Source of the DNA: Microbacterium indicum DSM 19969
GTDB lineage: Bacteria > Actinomycetota > Actinomycetes > Actinomycetales > Microbacteriaceae
Reading direction: 5' to 3'
Length of the DNA stretch: 64,000 nucleotides
Assembly (NCBI RefSeq): GCF_000422385.1
Contig: NZ_AULR01000002.1
Span: forward strand, 372,001-436,000
The notes beneath the pieces are model-generated. The model did not search any database. It saw only the letters and a list, made by a program, of their open reading frames with translations, and was not told the origin of the DNA. Within the stretch, counting starts at the first letter, position 1. Each line of letters opens with the position of its first letter. Both the position numbers and the translations under genes were made by a program. Below are positions 1 through 8,997 of the stretch, in pieces.

Positions 1-801
1 GAAGCAGATCCCGAAGAAGGGCAGCCCGTCGCGCAGAGCCCCGCGGAGGAGCTCGACGTGCGCGCTCGAGGCCGCGGGGTCGCCCGGGCCGTTCGAGTAG
101 AAGAACGCCACGGGGTCGATCGCGCGGATGTCGTCGATCGTCGTCGTGTACGGCATGACGTGGACGTCGAAGCCGCGGTTCGCGAGGTTCTCGATCGTCG
201 CCTGCTTGATGCCGAGGTCGATGACCGCGACGCGGCCGAGCCGCTCGTCGCCGCGCGCCGCCGTGACCTCGGTCTCGGAGACCGACACCTCGGCCGAGAG
301 GTTCTGCCCCGTCATCTCGGGGGCCTCGCGCACGATCGCGAGCTGCTCCTCGGGGGTCTTCGCGGCGTCGGCGCCCGAGAAGACGCCGCCGCGCATGGAT
401 CCCTCGGAGCGGATGCGCCGCGTGATCGCGCGCGTGTCGATCCCGCTGATGCCGACGATGCCGTCGCGCTCGAGCGCCGCGTCGAGCGACTCGTCGGCGC
501 GCCAGTTCGAGACGACGCGGCTGGGGTCGCGGACGATGTACCCGGCGACCCAGATGCGGCGCGATTCGGGGTCCTCTCCGTTGACGCCGGTGTTGCCGAT
601 GTGCGGCGCCGTCTGGAGGACGATCTGCCCGGCGTACGACGGGTCGGTCAGCGTCTCCTGGTATCCGGTCATACCCGTGGAGAACACGACCTCGCCGAGC
701 GTCGTGCCGCGCGCGCCATAGGCGAAGCCCTCGTATCGGGCGCCGTCCTCGAGGACGAGGACGGCCGGATCCCGGTCGAGAAGCGAGCGGATGTCGGTCA
801 T
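1..801 (-). CDS. carA: carbamoyl-phosphate synthase small (glutaminase) subunit, 3' part missing
   Basis: CarA hydrolyses glutamine and passes ammonia to CarB, which makes carbamoyl phosphate for pyrimidine and arginine synthesis. The N-terminus reads MTDIRSLLDRDPAVLVLEDG and is followed by GEVVFSTGMTGYQETLTDPS, the family's N-terminal domain. The window edge cuts the gene inside the class I glutaminase domain: the last visible residues are PFFGICF, so the nucleophilic cysteine of the GICLGHQ motif is the second-last residue seen. 267 residues are visible of an expected 380-390. The ATG overlaps the stop of the upstream membrane-protein gene (ATGA), so it is the last visible gene of the pyr operon; carB would be expected beyond the edge. 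Confidence 0.95.
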   Translation of the reverse strand, partial: MTDIRSLLDRDPAVLVLEDGARYEGFAYGARGTTLGEVVFSTGMTGYQETLTDPSYAGQIVLQTAPHIGNTGVNGEDPESRRIWVAGYIVRDPSRVVSNWRADESLDAALERDGIVGISGIDTRAITRRIRSEGSMRGGVFSGADAAKTPEEQLAIVREAPEMTGQNLSAEVSVSETEVTAARGDERLGRVAVIDLGIKQATIENLANRGFDVHVMPYTTTIDDIRAIDPVAFFYSNGPGDPAASSAHVELLRGALRDGLPFFGICF

Positions 802-1304
802 GCGGTGGCTCCTGTTGTCTGTGCGCCGGAGGGCATCAGGCCCTCGATCGCCTCGATGAGGCGCGCCGTTTCTTCGGTCTGCAGGCGCAGATAGGTGTCG
901 AGATGGTGGGATCCGTCGGTCCAGGCGACGAGCACGAGCCCGTCGCGCTCGACGACGCGATCGATCGTCCAGGTGGCGTGGCCGACGCCCTCGAGCCTCG
1001 AGGCGGCGAGGACTACGGGCTGCTCGCCGGGGAGGCTCAGCCCGACGCCGCCCTCCGCGACCTGGATCGCGGCGCGCGAGCGGAATCCGAGGGGGCGGGC
1101 CACGATGCGGTCGAGCGGCTCGTCGCGGCGCGTCGTCGCGACGTAGAGGCCGTCGAAGCACGCGATCTCCGCCCCTGCCGGAACGCCGATCGGGACCGCG
1201 ATGCCCGCGTCGCGCCTCGATCGTCGCCGCCAGCCCCAGAGCATGAGGGCGATGCCGACGACGGCGATCGCGAGGACGATGACGAGCGCGAGCTCGCGGG
1301 TCAC
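798..1304 (-). CDS. small membrane-anchored protein of the pyr operon (PH-like family)
   Basis: A 168-residue protein with one N-terminal transmembrane segment at about residues 5-24 (LALVIVLAIAVVGIALMLWG), a basic stop-transfer stretch (WRRRSRRD), then a soluble beta-rich domain of about 130 residues. Actinobacterial pyr operons commonly carry such a membrane protein between pyrC and carA, often annotated as a transporter or PH-domain protein; the function is unknown. The GTG start was chosen because AGGAGGT lies just upstream and because the codon overlaps the pyrC stop (GTGA). The tight coupling on both sides suggests a role tied to pyrimidine synthesis, but no catalytic motif is visible. 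Confidence 0.8.
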   Translation of the reverse strand: MTRELALVIVLAIAVVGIALMLWGWRRRSRRDAGIAVPIGVPAGAEIACFDGLYVATTRRDEPLDRIVARPLGFRSRAAIQVAEGGVGLSLPGEQPVVLAASRLEGVGHATWTIDRVVERDGLVLVAWTDGSHHLDTYLRLQTEETARLIEAIEGLMPSGAQTTGATA

Positions 1305-2611
1305 GAGGCCACCTCCTGGGGATCGGCGAGGCGACCGTCGACGAGGGTCTGTCTCCCGCGGTGGATCGTGTGCCGCACGCTGCCCGGGAGGGCCCGGCCG
1401 AGGTACGGCGAGTTGACGCTGCGGCCGCGCAGGTCGGCGGCCGTGAACTCCTCGCGCGCGGCGGGGTCGTAGAGCGTCAGCTCGGCGGGCGCGCCGGGCT
1501 CGATCGCGAGGCCGTGGCCCGCCAGGGATCCGATGCGGGCGGGCTCGGACGACATCACGCGGGCGACGTCGTCCCAGCCGAAGGGTCCGTCCTCGACCAT
1601 CGTCTCGTGCACGACCCGCAGGGCGCTCTCGAGGCCGACCATTCCGTTCGCGGCGGCGGCCCACTCGGCGCTCTTCGCCTCGGCGGGGTGGGGCGCGTGA
1701 TCGGTCGCGACGATGTCGATCGTGCCGTCGGCGAGGCCCTCGCGCACCGCGAGGACGTCCTCGGCCGTGCGCAGCGGCGGGTTGACCTTGTAGCGGGCGT
1801 CGTAGCCGCGCGCCGTCTCGTCGGTCAGGAGGAGGTGGTGGGGCGTGACCTCGGCCGTCACCGCGATCCCGCGCTTCTTGGCCCAGCGGATGAGGTCGAC
1901 CGACCCCGCCGTCGAGAGGTGGCAGACGTGCAGGCGCGATCCGACGTGCTCGGCGAGGAGCACGTCGCGCGCGATGATCGACTCCTCGGCGACGGCGGGC
2001 CACCCCGCGAGCCCGAGCTCGGCCGAGACGACGCCCTCGTTCATCTGGGCGCCCTCCGTGAGGCGCGGGTCCTGCGCGTGCTGCGCGACGACGCCGCCGA
2101 AGGCCTTCACGTATTCGAGGGCGCGGCGCATGATGAGCGGGTCGAAGACGCAGAAGCCGTCGTCGCTGAAGACGCGGACGCGGGCGCGGGAGTCGGCCAT
2201 CGCGCCGAGCTCGGCGAGGCGCTCGCCCTTCTGCCCGACCGTGACGGCGCCGATCGGCTGCACCGTCGCGTACCCCGCGGCCTCGCCGAGGGCGAGCTCC
2301 TGCTCGACGACGCCGGCTGTGTCGGCGACGGGGTGCGTGTTGGGCATCGCGAAGACGGCCGTGTAGCCGCCGGACGCCGCCGCCTGCGTTCCGGTGAGGA
2401 CCGTCTCGCTCGCCTCGTAGCCCGGCTCGCGCAGGTGCGTGTGGAGGTCGACGAGGCCGCGGATCGCGACGAGCCCGTCGGCGTCGATCGTGCGCGCGCC
2501 CGCGGCCGAGAGGCCCGTCCCGACGTCGGCGATCGCGTCGCCCTCGATGAGGATGTCGGCCGTGCGGCCGCCCTCGATGGTCGCTCCGCGGACGAGGATC
2601 TTCTCGCTCAT
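1301..2611 (-). CDS. pyrC: dihydroorotase
   Basis: This zinc amidohydrolase cyclises N-carbamoyl-aspartate to dihydroorotate, the third step of pyrimidine synthesis. It has 436 residues and belongs to the long type I form found in Gram-positives. Visible motifs are [10 protein letters not shown] near residue 62 (first metal ligands), HVCHLST (metal histidines of the second site) and ATDHAPH (catalytic aspartate). The start overlaps the pyrB stop (ATGA), so it is translated together with pyrB. Identification is secure from the amidohydrolase motifs and operon position. Confidence 0.96.
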   Translation of the reverse strand: MSEKILVRGATIEGGRTADILIEGDAIADVGTGLSAAGARTIDADGLVAIRGLVDLHTHLREPGYEASETVLTGTQAAASGGYTAVFAMPNTHPVADTAGVVEQELALGEAAGYATVQPIGAVTVGQKGERLAELGAMADSRARVRVFSDDGFCVFDPLIMRRALEYVKAFGGVVAQHAQDPRLTEGAQMNEGVVSAELGLAGWPAVAEESIIARDVLLAEHVGSRLHVCHLSTAGSVDLIRWAKKRGIAVTAEVTPHHLLLTDETARGYDARYKVNPPLRTAEDVLAVREGLADGTIDIVATDHAPHPAEAKSAEWAAAANGMVGLESALRVVHETMVEDGPFGWDDVARVMSSEPARIGSLAGHGLAIEPGAPAELTLYDPAAREEFTAADLRGRSVNSPYLGRALPGSVRHTIHRGRQTLVDGRLADPQEVAS

Positions 2612-3579
2612 CGCTGGTCCTTCCCGTCTGCGTCGTGGCGCTCCCCGGCGAGGAGCAGGTACAGCACCGCCATGCGCACCGAGACGCCGTTCGCCACCTG
2701 CTCGCGCACCGTGGCGCGGGGGGAGTCGGCGGCTTCCGCGCTGATCTCGAGGCCCCGGTTCATGGGACCGGGGTGCATGACGATCGTATCGTCCGGCAGC
2801 GCACGGAGCCTGACCGGATCCAGTCCCCAGAGGCGCGAGTACTCGCGCTCGCTCGGGAAGAACGCGGCGCTCATGCGCTCGAGCTGGATGCGCAGCATCA
2901 TGACGGCGTCGGGGCCCTGGGCGATCGCCTCGTCGAGGCTGTACGCGACGCGCACGGGCCACTGCGACACGTCCTGCGGCAGGAGCGTGGGCGGCGCGAC
3001 GAGCGTGACCTCGGCGCCGAGCGTGTCGAGCAGCCAGACGTTCGAGCGCGCGACGCGCGAGTGCAGGATGTCGCCGACGATCGCGACGCGGTAGCCCGCG
3101 AGGTCGCGGCCACGGCTCGCCTCGGCGCCGTAGCGGCGGTGGCGCATCGTGAAGGCGTCGAGCAGCGCCTGCGTGGGGTGCTCGTGCATGCCGTCGCCCG
3201 CGTTGACGACGCCGGCGTCGATCCACCCGCTCGTCGCGAGCGTGCGGGGCGCGCCCGAGGCGCCGTGGCGCACGACGACGGCGTCGGCGTTCATCGCCTG
3301 CAGCGTCTGGGCCGTGTCCTTCAGGCTCTCGCCCTTCGAGACGCTCGACCCCTTCGCCGAGAAGTTGATGACGTCGGCCGAGAGCCGCTTCGCGGCGGCC
3401 TCGAACGAGATGCGCGTGCGGGTCGAGTCCTCGAAGAACAGGTTGACGACGGTGCGGCCGCGGAGCGTCGGGAGCTTGCGCACCTCGCGGCCCTGTGTGT
3501 CGGCCATGTCCTCGGCGACGTCGAGGATCCGGATCGCGTCCTCGCGCGAGAGCGTGCGCGTGTCGAGCAGGTGGCGCAT
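2608..3579 (-). CDS. pyrB: aspartate carbamoyltransferase catalytic subunit
   Basis: The enzyme condenses carbamoyl phosphate with aspartate, the committed step of pyrimidine synthesis. It has 323 residues, the usual size. The carbamoyl-phosphate signature [13 protein letters not shown] lies near residue 50, [10 protein letters not shown] in the middle and [12 protein letters not shown] toward the C-terminus. No regulatory subunit pyrI is present, as is usual outside enterobacteria. The ATG shares one base with the pyrR stop (TGATG). Confidence 0.97.
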   Translation of the reverse strand: MRHLLDTRTLSREDAIRILDVAEDMADTQGREVRKLPTLRGRTVVNLFFEDSTRTRISFEAAAKRLSADVINFSAKGSSVSKGESLKDTAQTLQAMNADAVVVRHGASGAPRTLATSGWIDAGVVNAGDGMHEHPTQALLDAFTMRHRRYGAEASRGRDLAGYRVAIVGDILHSRVARSNVWLLDTLGAEVTLVAPPTLLPQDVSQWPVRVAYSLDEAIAQGPDAVMMLRIQLERMSAAFFPSEREYSRLWGLDPVRLRALPDDTIVMHPGPMNRGLEISAEAADSPRATVREQVANGVSVRMAVLYLLLAGERHDADGKDQR

Positions 3580-4121
3580 CACTCGGCGTCCGGCGTCTCG
3601 ATCGTGACCTCGTCGCGCCCGTCGCGCTCCGTGACGAGGACGTTGACGCGCTCGCTGCGCGCCGACGGGAGGTTCTTGCCGACGAAGTCGGGGCGGATCG
3701 GCAGCTCGCGGTGGCCGCGGTCGACGAGGATAGCGAGGCGCACGGCGGCGGGGCGGCCGTTGTCGTTCAGGGCGTCGAGCGCCGCGCGGATCGAGCGCCC
3801 CGAGAAGAGCACGTCGTCGACGAGGACGACGACCTTTCCGTCGATTCCGCCGACGGGGATCTCGGTCGGGCGCGTCGCGCGCGTCGGGTGCTGCGCGAGG
3901 TCGTCGCGGTACATCGTGACGTCGAGCTGGCCGACGGGGACCGCAGATCCGCCGAAGCGCTCGATGAGCGCCGCGAGCCGCTCGGCGAGGAAGACCCCGC
4001 GGGTCGGGATCCCGAGGAGCACGAGGCCGTCGGGCCCGCGGTTCGACTCGAGGATCTCGTGCGCGATGCGCGTCAGAGCTCGCGAGATGTCGGCTTCGTG
4101 CAGCACGGTGCGTGCGCTCAT
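3579..4121 (-). CDS. pyrR: PyrR, pyrimidine operon regulator / uracil phosphoribosyltransferase
   Basis: PyrR binds pyr mRNA when UMP or UTP is abundant and lowers expression; many members also convert uracil and PRPP to UMP. The 180-residue protein has the PRPP motif [13 protein letters not shown] and the N-terminal [13 protein letters not shown] helix. I start it at MSARTVLHE because AGGGAG lies about 8 bases upstream; an in-frame start 24 bases earlier would put the protein start inside the leader hairpin. It is the first gene of pyrR-pyrB-pyrC-membrane protein-carA and follows a PyrR-type RNA element, so it probably regulates its own operon. Confidence 0.94.
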   Translation of the reverse strand: MSARTVLHEADISRALTRIAHEILESNRGPDGLVLLGIPTRGVFLAERLAALIERFGGSAVPVGQLDVTMYRDDLAQHPTRATRPTEIPVGGIDGKVVVLVDDVLFSGRSIRAALDALNDNGRPAAVRLAILVDRGHRELPIRPDFVGKNLPSARSERVNVLVTERDGRDEVTIETPDAE

Positions 4122-4161
4122 CAGCCGCTCCCTTCTCCGCCTCACGGGACGGGGTTAAAGG
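4122..4161 (-). promoter_or_regulatory. PyrR-binding RNA hairpin in the pyr operon leader
   Basis: On the minus strand the leader contains CTTTAAC followed by GTCCCGTGAGGC (4150-4139) and then GGAGAAGGGAG, which includes the pyrR ribosome binding site. GTCCCGTGAGGC fits the PyrR recognition loop (UCCnGnGAGG). CC-CCG pairs with GG-CGG around the CGUGA loop, and CCUU can pair with AAGG below, drawing the ribosome binding site into the lower stem. There is no room for an antiterminator and terminator, so translational repression is inferred, as described for mycobacterial pyr operons. Confidence 0.75.
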
Positions 4162-4174
4162 TCCGGATGCGTCC

Positions 4175-4180
4175 AGCCTA
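4175..4180 (-). promoter_or_regulatory. -10 element of the pyr operon
   Basis: The minus strand reads TAGGCT here. Initiation about 7 bases downstream would give a leader of about 45 bases that starts just before the PyrR hairpin. No clear -35 hexamer is visible. Confidence 0.5.
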
Positions 4181-4182
4181 CA

Positions 4183-4224
4183 GCGAAGCGGCCCGCGCCC
4201 CGTGGGGGACACGGGCCGCTTCGC
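4183..4224 (-). terminator. hairpin downstream of nusB
   Basis: A perfect 13-base inverted repeat (GCGAAGCGGCCCG, 4183-4195, against 4212-4224) with a 16-base loop lies 8 bases after the nusB stop and just before the pyr promoter. It lacks a clear U-tract. It probably ends the alaS-to-nusB transcript. Confidence 0.65.
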
Positions 4225-4231
4225 GCGAATC

Positions 4232-4642
4232 TCAGGCCGAGCGGGCGATGCGGCCGAGGACGCCGTTCACGAACGGGCCCGACTCGTCGGTCGAGAGCTC
4301 CTTCACGATCTCGACGGCCTCGTCGATCGCGACGCCCGCCGGGACCTCGGCGTTGAAGAGGATCTCCCACGTCGCGAGGCGCAGGACGGCGCGGTCGACC
4401 GTCGGCATGCGATCGATCTTCCAGTCGCGGCTGTGCGTCTCGATCGCCTCGTCGATCTCGTCGCCGTGGTCGATGACGCCGTCGACGATCTCGCGCGCGT
4501 AGAGCCACGACGCCTCGCGCTCGGGCTCGCTCGCGGCGCGCTGCGCCTCGGCGGCGAGGGTCGCCGAGATGGCCTCGCCGCGGACGTCGGCGGCGAAGAG
4601 GACGTTGAGCGCGCGCTTGCGCGCCTTGGTGCGTGCGCTCAC
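4232..4642 (-). CDS. nusB: transcription antitermination factor NusB
   Basis: NusB binds boxA RNA together with S10 (NusE) and supports antitermination in rRNA operons. The 136-residue protein is all-helical and starts [20 protein letters not shown], the standard NusB N-terminus. The C-terminal part has AVDEAVEI-type (here [12 protein letters not shown]) and [10 protein letters not shown] motifs. It starts at GTG, 3 bases after the efp stop, and is the last gene of the aro-efp-nusB cluster, an order common in Gram-positives. Confidence 0.95.
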   Translation of the reverse strand: MSARTKARKRALNVLFAADVRGEAISATLAAEAQRAASEPEREASWLYAREIVDGVIDHGDEIDEAIETHSRDWKIDRMPTVDRAVLRLATWEILFNAEVPAGVAIDEAVEIVKELSTDESGPFVNGVLGRIARSA

Positions 4643-4645
4643 CGG

Positions 4646-5209
4646 TCAGTCGTTGACGCGGCCGAGGTAGTCGCCCGTGCGGGTGTCGACCTTGACCTTG
4701 GTGCCCTCGTTGACGAACAGCGGCACCTGGATCTCGGCGCCCGTCTGCACCGTCGCGGGCTTGGTGCCGGCGTTCGAGCGGTCGCCCTGCAGGCCCGGCT
4801 CGGTGTAGGTGATCTCGAGGACGACCGACGCGGGCAGCTCGATGTAGAGCGGCTGATTGTCGTGCAGCGCGATCGTGACCATCATGTTCTCGAGCAGGAA
4901 GCGCGAGTCGTCGCCGACGAGCGCGGCCGAGACGTTGATCTGGTCGTAGTCGGCCGTGTCCATGAAGACGAAGTTGTCGCCGTCGTTGTACAGGTACTGG
5001 TAGTCGCGGCGGTCGACGTTCTGGATGTCGACCTTGCTGCCGGCGTTGAACGTGCGGTCGACGACCTTGCCGGACACGACGTTCTTGAGCTTGGTGCGCA
5101 CGAACGCGCCGCCCTTGCCCGGCTTGACGTGCTGGAACTCCACGACGCCCCAGAGCTGGCCGTCGATGTTCAGCACGACGCCGTTGCGGATGTCTGCGGT
5201 GGATGCCAT
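4646..5209 (-). CDS. efp: elongation factor P
   Basis: EF-P relieves ribosome stalling at consecutive prolines. The 187-residue protein has the usual three beta-barrel domains. The domain I tip loop reads KPGKGGAF, so the lysine that is modified in some bacteria is present at about residue 32. I saw no epmA or epmB genes in the window; actinobacterial EF-P is generally thought to work without that modification. ACGGGA precedes the ATG. A 91-base gap separates it from aroB and may contain its own promoter (TACCAT on the minus strand near 5265-5270). Confidence 0.97.
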   Translation of the reverse strand: MASTADIRNGVVLNIDGQLWGVVEFQHVKPGKGGAFVRTKLKNVVSGKVVDRTFNAGSKVDIQNVDRRDYQYLYNDGDNFVFMDTADYDQINVSAALVGDDSRFLLENMMVTIALHDNQPLYIELPASVVLEITYTEPGLQGDRSNAGTKPATVQTGAEIQVPLFVNEGTKVKVDTRTGDYLGRVND

Positions 5210-5300
5210 GTGCGGGTGTCCCGTTTCCTGTTGTCGAAAGTGTGCGATGGGGCGATGCCCAAAGCTCCATGGTAGCGCGACGCTCCTGAGGCGCCGCGAG

Positions 5301-6419
5301 TCAGGCGCGGCCCGTGGGGCGGATCCGCCCCTCGGACTCCTCGGCGATCTCCTGGTAGGCGGCGAACAGCAGCGACTCGTCGGGCGCCTGCAGGATCGTC
5401 GGCTTGCCGATCTCGTCGAGGACGACGAAGCGCAGCATGCCCGCGCGAGCCTTCTTGTCGCGCTGCATCGTCGCGAGCAGCTGGTTCCAGGCCCCCGCGC
5501 GGTACGTCGTCGGGAGGTCGAGCGACGTGAGGATCCGGCGGTGACGATCGACGGCCTCGTCGCTCAGCCGGCCCGCGAGGCGCGAGAGCTCGGCGGCGAA
5601 CATCATGCCGACCGAGACGGCGGCGCCGTGGCGCCACTGGTAGCGCTCGGCGTGCTCGATCGCGTGGCCCAGGGTGTGCCCGTAGTTGAGCATCTCGCGC
5701 AGGCCCGACTCGCGGAAGTCCTGCCCGACGACGTCGGCCTTCATGCCGATCGCGAGCTCGAGGCTGCGGCGGAACTCGGGCGACGCGACGTCGAGCGCCC
5801 GCACGGGGTCGGCCTCGATCTGGTCGAGGATCTCGGGGTAGCGGATGAAGCCCGCCTTGATGACCTCGGCGAAGCCCGTGACGACCTCGCGCTCCGCGAG
5901 CGGCTCGAGCAGCTCGAGATCGGCGAGGACCGCGCGCGGCGACCAGAACGATCCGACGAGGTTCTTGCCCTCTGCCGTGTTGATGCCCGTCTTGCCGCCG
6001 ACCGACGCGTCGACCATGCCGAGCACCGTGGACGGCACCTGGACGACGTCGATGCCGCGCAGCCAGGTCGCGGCCGCGAATCCCGCGAGGTCGGTCGCCG
6101 CTCCCCCGCCGAAGCCGACGATCGCGTCGGTGCGGGTGAAGTCGGCCTGGCCGAGGATCTGCCAGAGGAACGCCGCGACCTCGACGCGCTTGGCGTCCTC
6201 GGCGTCGGGGATCTCGGCCGTGAGGACCTCGAGGTCGCCGGCGGCGAGGAGCTCGTCGCGCAGCTCGTTCGCGATCGTCGCGAGCGGCGGCTGGTGCACG
6301 AGCAGCACCTTCGTCGCGGCGGGCGGCAGCGCCTCGCGGAGCAGGTGCCTGGTGCCGCGGCCGACGACGACGTCGTACCCCGGGTCGCCCTCGACGTGGA
6401 TGCAAGTGTGGTCAGTCAT
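5301..6419 (-). CDS. aroB: 3-dehydroquinate synthase
   Basis: AroB is the second shikimate-pathway enzyme; it is NAD- and metal-dependent and converts DAHP to 3-dehydroquinate. It has 372 residues. Visible motifs are [13 protein letters not shown] (nucleotide binding), [22 protein letters not shown] (metal ligand glutamate) and [11 protein letters not shown] (metal-ligand histidines). It overlaps aroK by 8 bases, so the two are translationally coupled. Confidence 0.97.
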   Translation of the reverse strand: MTDHTCIHVEGDPGYDVVVGRGTRHLLREALPPAATKVLLVHQPPLATIANELRDELLAAGDLEVLTAEIPDAEDAKRVEVAAFLWQILGQADFTRTDAIVGFGGGAATDLAGFAAATWLRGIDVVQVPSTVLGMVDASVGGKTGINTAEGKNLVGSFWSPRAVLADLELLEPLAEREVVTGFAEVIKAGFIRYPEILDQIEADPVRALDVASPEFRRSLELAIGMKADVVGQDFRESGLREMLNYGHTLGHAIEHAERYQWRHGAAVSVGMMFAAELSRLAGRLSDEAVDRHRRILTSLDLPTTYRAGAWNQLLATMQRDKKARAGMLRFVVLDEIGKPTILQAPDESLLFAAYQEIAEESEGRIRPTGRA

Positions 6420-6972
6420 CGTCGTCCTCCGTGTCGTTGTGGTCGGCGCCGCCGGGCGCGATCCCGAGCCGCTCCCCCGCCCACTCCGACGCGCGGTCCA
6501 CGACCTCGCGCAGGGGGCCGCGCGAGGTGTCGAAGGTCACGTCGGCGAGCCGGTCGTACAGCGGCGCCCGCTCGGCGGCGATCCGCTTCCACTCGGCGAC
6601 GGCGTCGCCCTGGTTGAGCAGCGGGCGCTTCTGCCCGCGGATCCGCGCCGCGACGGTGCGCTCCGAGACCGTGAGGTGCACGACGAGGTGTCCGCCGAGG
6701 AGATCCTGCGTCTCGGGCGAGAGCACGGCCCCGCCCCCGAGGGCGACGACGCCGGCGGACGCGATCGCCTCGCGCACGGCCTCGCGCTCGATCGCGCGGA
6801 ACGCGGGCTCGCCCCACGCCGCGAAGAGCTCGGCGATCGGCCCGTGCTCGCGCACGATCATGGCGTCGGTGTCGAGGAACCGCACCCCGAGCCGCTTCGC
6901 GAGCCGGCGGCCGATGCTCGACTTCCCCGCGCCCATGGGGCCGATGAGGACGACGGCCCGCGCATCACTCAT
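6412..6972 (-). CDS. aroK: shikimate kinase
   Basis: AroK phosphorylates shikimate at the 3-hydroxyl with ATP. The 186-residue protein has the P-loop GPMGAGKSS near residue 11, the shikimate-binding DTDAMI, the GGGAVL loop and the lid region with RGQKRPLL. The C-terminus carries an acidic tail (EDDDD) beyond the usual fold. It overlaps aroC at its start and aroB at its end by 8 bases each. Confidence 0.96.
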   Translation of the reverse strand: MSDARAVVLIGPMGAGKSSIGRRLAKRLGVRFLDTDAMIVREHGPIAELFAAWGEPAFRAIEREAVREAIASAGVVALGGGAVLSPETQDLLGGHLVVHLTVSERTVAARIRGQKRPLLNQGDAVAEWKRIAAERAPLYDRLADVTFDTSRGPLREVVDRASEWAGERLGIAPGGADHNDTEDDDD

Positions 6973-8173
6973 GCGGGATGGAATGCGACGCGCTCTTCAG
7001 GTGCTCGGGGATCGCCGCGACGTACGCGTCGAGGTTGCGGCGCGTCTCGGCGACCGAGTCGCCGCCGAACTTCTCGAGCACGACGTCGGCGAGGGTGATC
7101 GCGACCATCGCCTCGGCGACGACGCCCGCGGCGGGGACGGCGCAGACGTCGGAGCGCTGGTGGTGCGCGGCCGCCTGCTCGCCCGTTGTGACGTCGATCG
7201 TGTCGAGCGCCTTGGGGACCGTAGCGATGGGCTTCATGCCGGCGCGGACGCGCAGCAGCGTGCCCGTCGACATGCCGCCCTCGGTTCCGCCCGCGCGGTC
7301 GGATCCGCGCGCGACGCCCTCGCCGGAGGGGTAGAGCGGGTCGTGCGCGACGGTCCCGCGGCGGCGGGTCGTCTCGAAGCCGTCGCCGACCTCGACGCCC
7401 TTGATCGCCTGGATGCTCATGAGCGCCTGCGCGAGCTTCGCGTCGAGGCGGCGGTCCCACTGCACGTGCGAGCCGAGCCCCGCGGGCACGCCGTACGCGA
7501 GGACCTCGACGATGCCGCCGAGCGTGTCGCCCGCCTTCTTCGCGTCGTCGACCTCGGCGACCATGCGCTCGCTCGTGGCCGCGTCGAAGCAGCGCAGCGG
7601 ATCGGCGTCGAGCGCCGCGACGTCGGAGGGCGTCGGGAGCGCGGATCCCTCGGGGACCTGCACGGGGCCGATCGAGAGCGTGTGGCTCACGAGCGAGATG
7701 CCGAGCTCGCCGAGGAACTTCCGCGCCACGGCGCCGAGGGCGACGCGCGCCGCCGTCTCGCGAGCGCTCGCGCGCTCGAGGATCGGGCGGGCCTCGTCGA
7801 AGCCGTACTTCTGCATGCCGACGAGGTCGGCGTGCCCGGGGCGCGGTCGCGTGAGCGGGGCGCCGCGGCCGCGCGACCTGTCCGAGAGCTCGGTGGGCTC
7901 GGGGCTCATGACCTCGGTCCACTTCGGCCACTCGGTGTTGCCGATGCGCAGGGCGACGGGGCTGCCCATCGAGAGGCCGTGCCGGATGCCGCCCGAGATC
8001 GTCAGCTCGTCCTGCTCGAACTTCATGCGCGAGCCGCGACCGTAGCCGAGCTTGCGGCGCTGCAGGTCGTCCTGGATGTCCTGCGGCGAGACGGGGACGC
8101 CTGCGGGCAGACCCTCCATGATGGCGATGAGTTCGGGGCCGTGGGATTCACCGGCCGTGAGCACGCGGAGCAT
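6965..8173 (-). CDS. aroC: chorismate synthase
   Basis: AroC uses reduced FMN to convert EPSP to chorismate, the branch point to aromatic amino acids, folate and quinones. The 402-residue protein begins [20 protein letters not shown], the family signature, and contains GRGSRMK and [12 protein letters not shown] took the ATG at 8173 although the frame is open further upstream, because that ATG matches the conserved N-terminus and follows the aroE stop by 5 bases. Confidence 0.97.
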   Translation of the reverse strand: MLRVLTAGESHGPELIAIMEGLPAGVPVSPQDIQDDLQRRKLGYGRGSRMKFEQDELTISGGIRHGLSMGSPVALRIGNTEWPKWTEVMSPEPTELSDRSRGRGAPLTRPRPGHADLVGMQKYGFDEARPILERASARETAARVALGAVARKFLGELGISLVSHTLSIGPVQVPEGSALPTPSDVAALDADPLRCFDAATSERMVAEVDDAKKAGDTLGGIVEVLAYGVPAGLGSHVQWDRRLDAKLAQALMSIQAIKGVEVGDGFETTRRRGTVAHDPLYPSGEGVARGSDRAGGTEGGMSTGTLLRVRAGMKPIATVPKALDTIDVTTGEQAAAHHQRSDVCAVPAAGVVAEAMVAITLADVVLEKFGGDSVAETRRNLDAYVAAIPEHLKSASHSIPHE

Positions 8174-8178
8174 GGGGT

Positions 8179-8997
8179 CTAGTCTCCCATGAGCGCCGCG
8201 CGCATCGCGCCCACGACGGCCTCCTCGCCCGCGAGCGGGCGCGACACGTCTCCCCCGACGAAGACCCGCACCTGCAGGGCCGCCTGGTGGAGGAGCATCC
8301 CGAGGCCGTGGTGCACGGACCCGTCCCACGCCTCGGCGAGCTGCGACGGCCACGGGCTGTAGGCGACGTCGAAGAGCGTGCCGCCCCGGCGCGAGAGCGC
8401 GGAGGCGTCGGGCGCGCCCAGGGCGGATCCGCCCGGCAGGGTCGCGATCGTGAGGTCGACGTCGGAGGCCGGTTCGCCGATCCGCTCGACCGACACCGCC
8501 GCGCCGACGCGCTCGCCGAGAGCGACGAGGTGCGCGGCCCGCTCGGGGCGACGCGCCGCGACGGCGACGCGCGAGGCGCCGTTCTCGGCCGCCGCGACGA
8601 GCGCCGACGTCGCGGTCGCGCCGGCGCCGAGGATCCGCACCGCCGCGGCGTCGCCGGCCCCGGCCTCGCGGAGCGCGATCGCGAGCCCGCCGACGTCGGT
8701 GTTGTACGCGCGGATCCCGGCGGGGTCACCGCGGAAGAGGGTGTTGGCGACGCCCGTGAGCTCGGCGCGCTCGTCGCGCCACGCGGCCGCCGCGAAGGCC
8801 CGTTCCTTGAGCGGGTACGTCACGGCGAGCCCGCGCGCGCCCGACGCCGCGAGGCGGACGGCGAACGCATCGGCCGGGACCTCGCGGCGCGTGAACTCCC
8901 AGTCGAGCCCGAGCGCCCGATAGGCCGCGAGGTGCAGCTGCGGGGACCGGCTGTGGCCGATGGGGTCGCCCCACACCTCGAGATGCTCGGCGGCCAT
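8179..8997 (-). CDS. aroE: shikimate dehydrogenase
   Basis: AroE reduces 3-dehydroshikimate to shikimate with NADPH. The 272-residue protein has GHSRSPQLH near residue 14, the catalytic-lysine segment VTYPLKE (usually VTxPhK), AYNTDV (substrate aspartate) and the glycine-rich [12 protein letters not shown] for cofactor. The ATG shares one base with the mltG stop (TGATG). It is the first of the four aro genes in this cluster. Confidence 0.94.
   Translation of the reverse strand: MAAEHLEVWGDPIGHSRSPQLHLAAYRALGLDWEFTRREVPADAFAVRLAASGARGLAVTYPLKERAFAAAAWRDERAELTGVANTLFRGDPAGIRAYNTDVGGLAIALREAGAGDAAAVRILGAGATATSALVAAAENGASRVAVAARRPERAAHLVALGERVGAAVSVERIGEPASDVDLTIATLPGGSALGAPDASALSRRGGTLFDVAYSPWPSQLAEAWDGSVHHGLGMLLHQAALQVRVFVGGDVSRPLAGEEAVVGAMRAALMGD

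Noticed and set aside
4112..6617. Long plus-strand open frames opposite nusB, efp and aroB
   Set aside because: They are antisense frames caused by high G+C at third codon positions; low-complexity Arg/Asp/Ala composition and no start signals. The same was rejected for all other antisense frames of the window.
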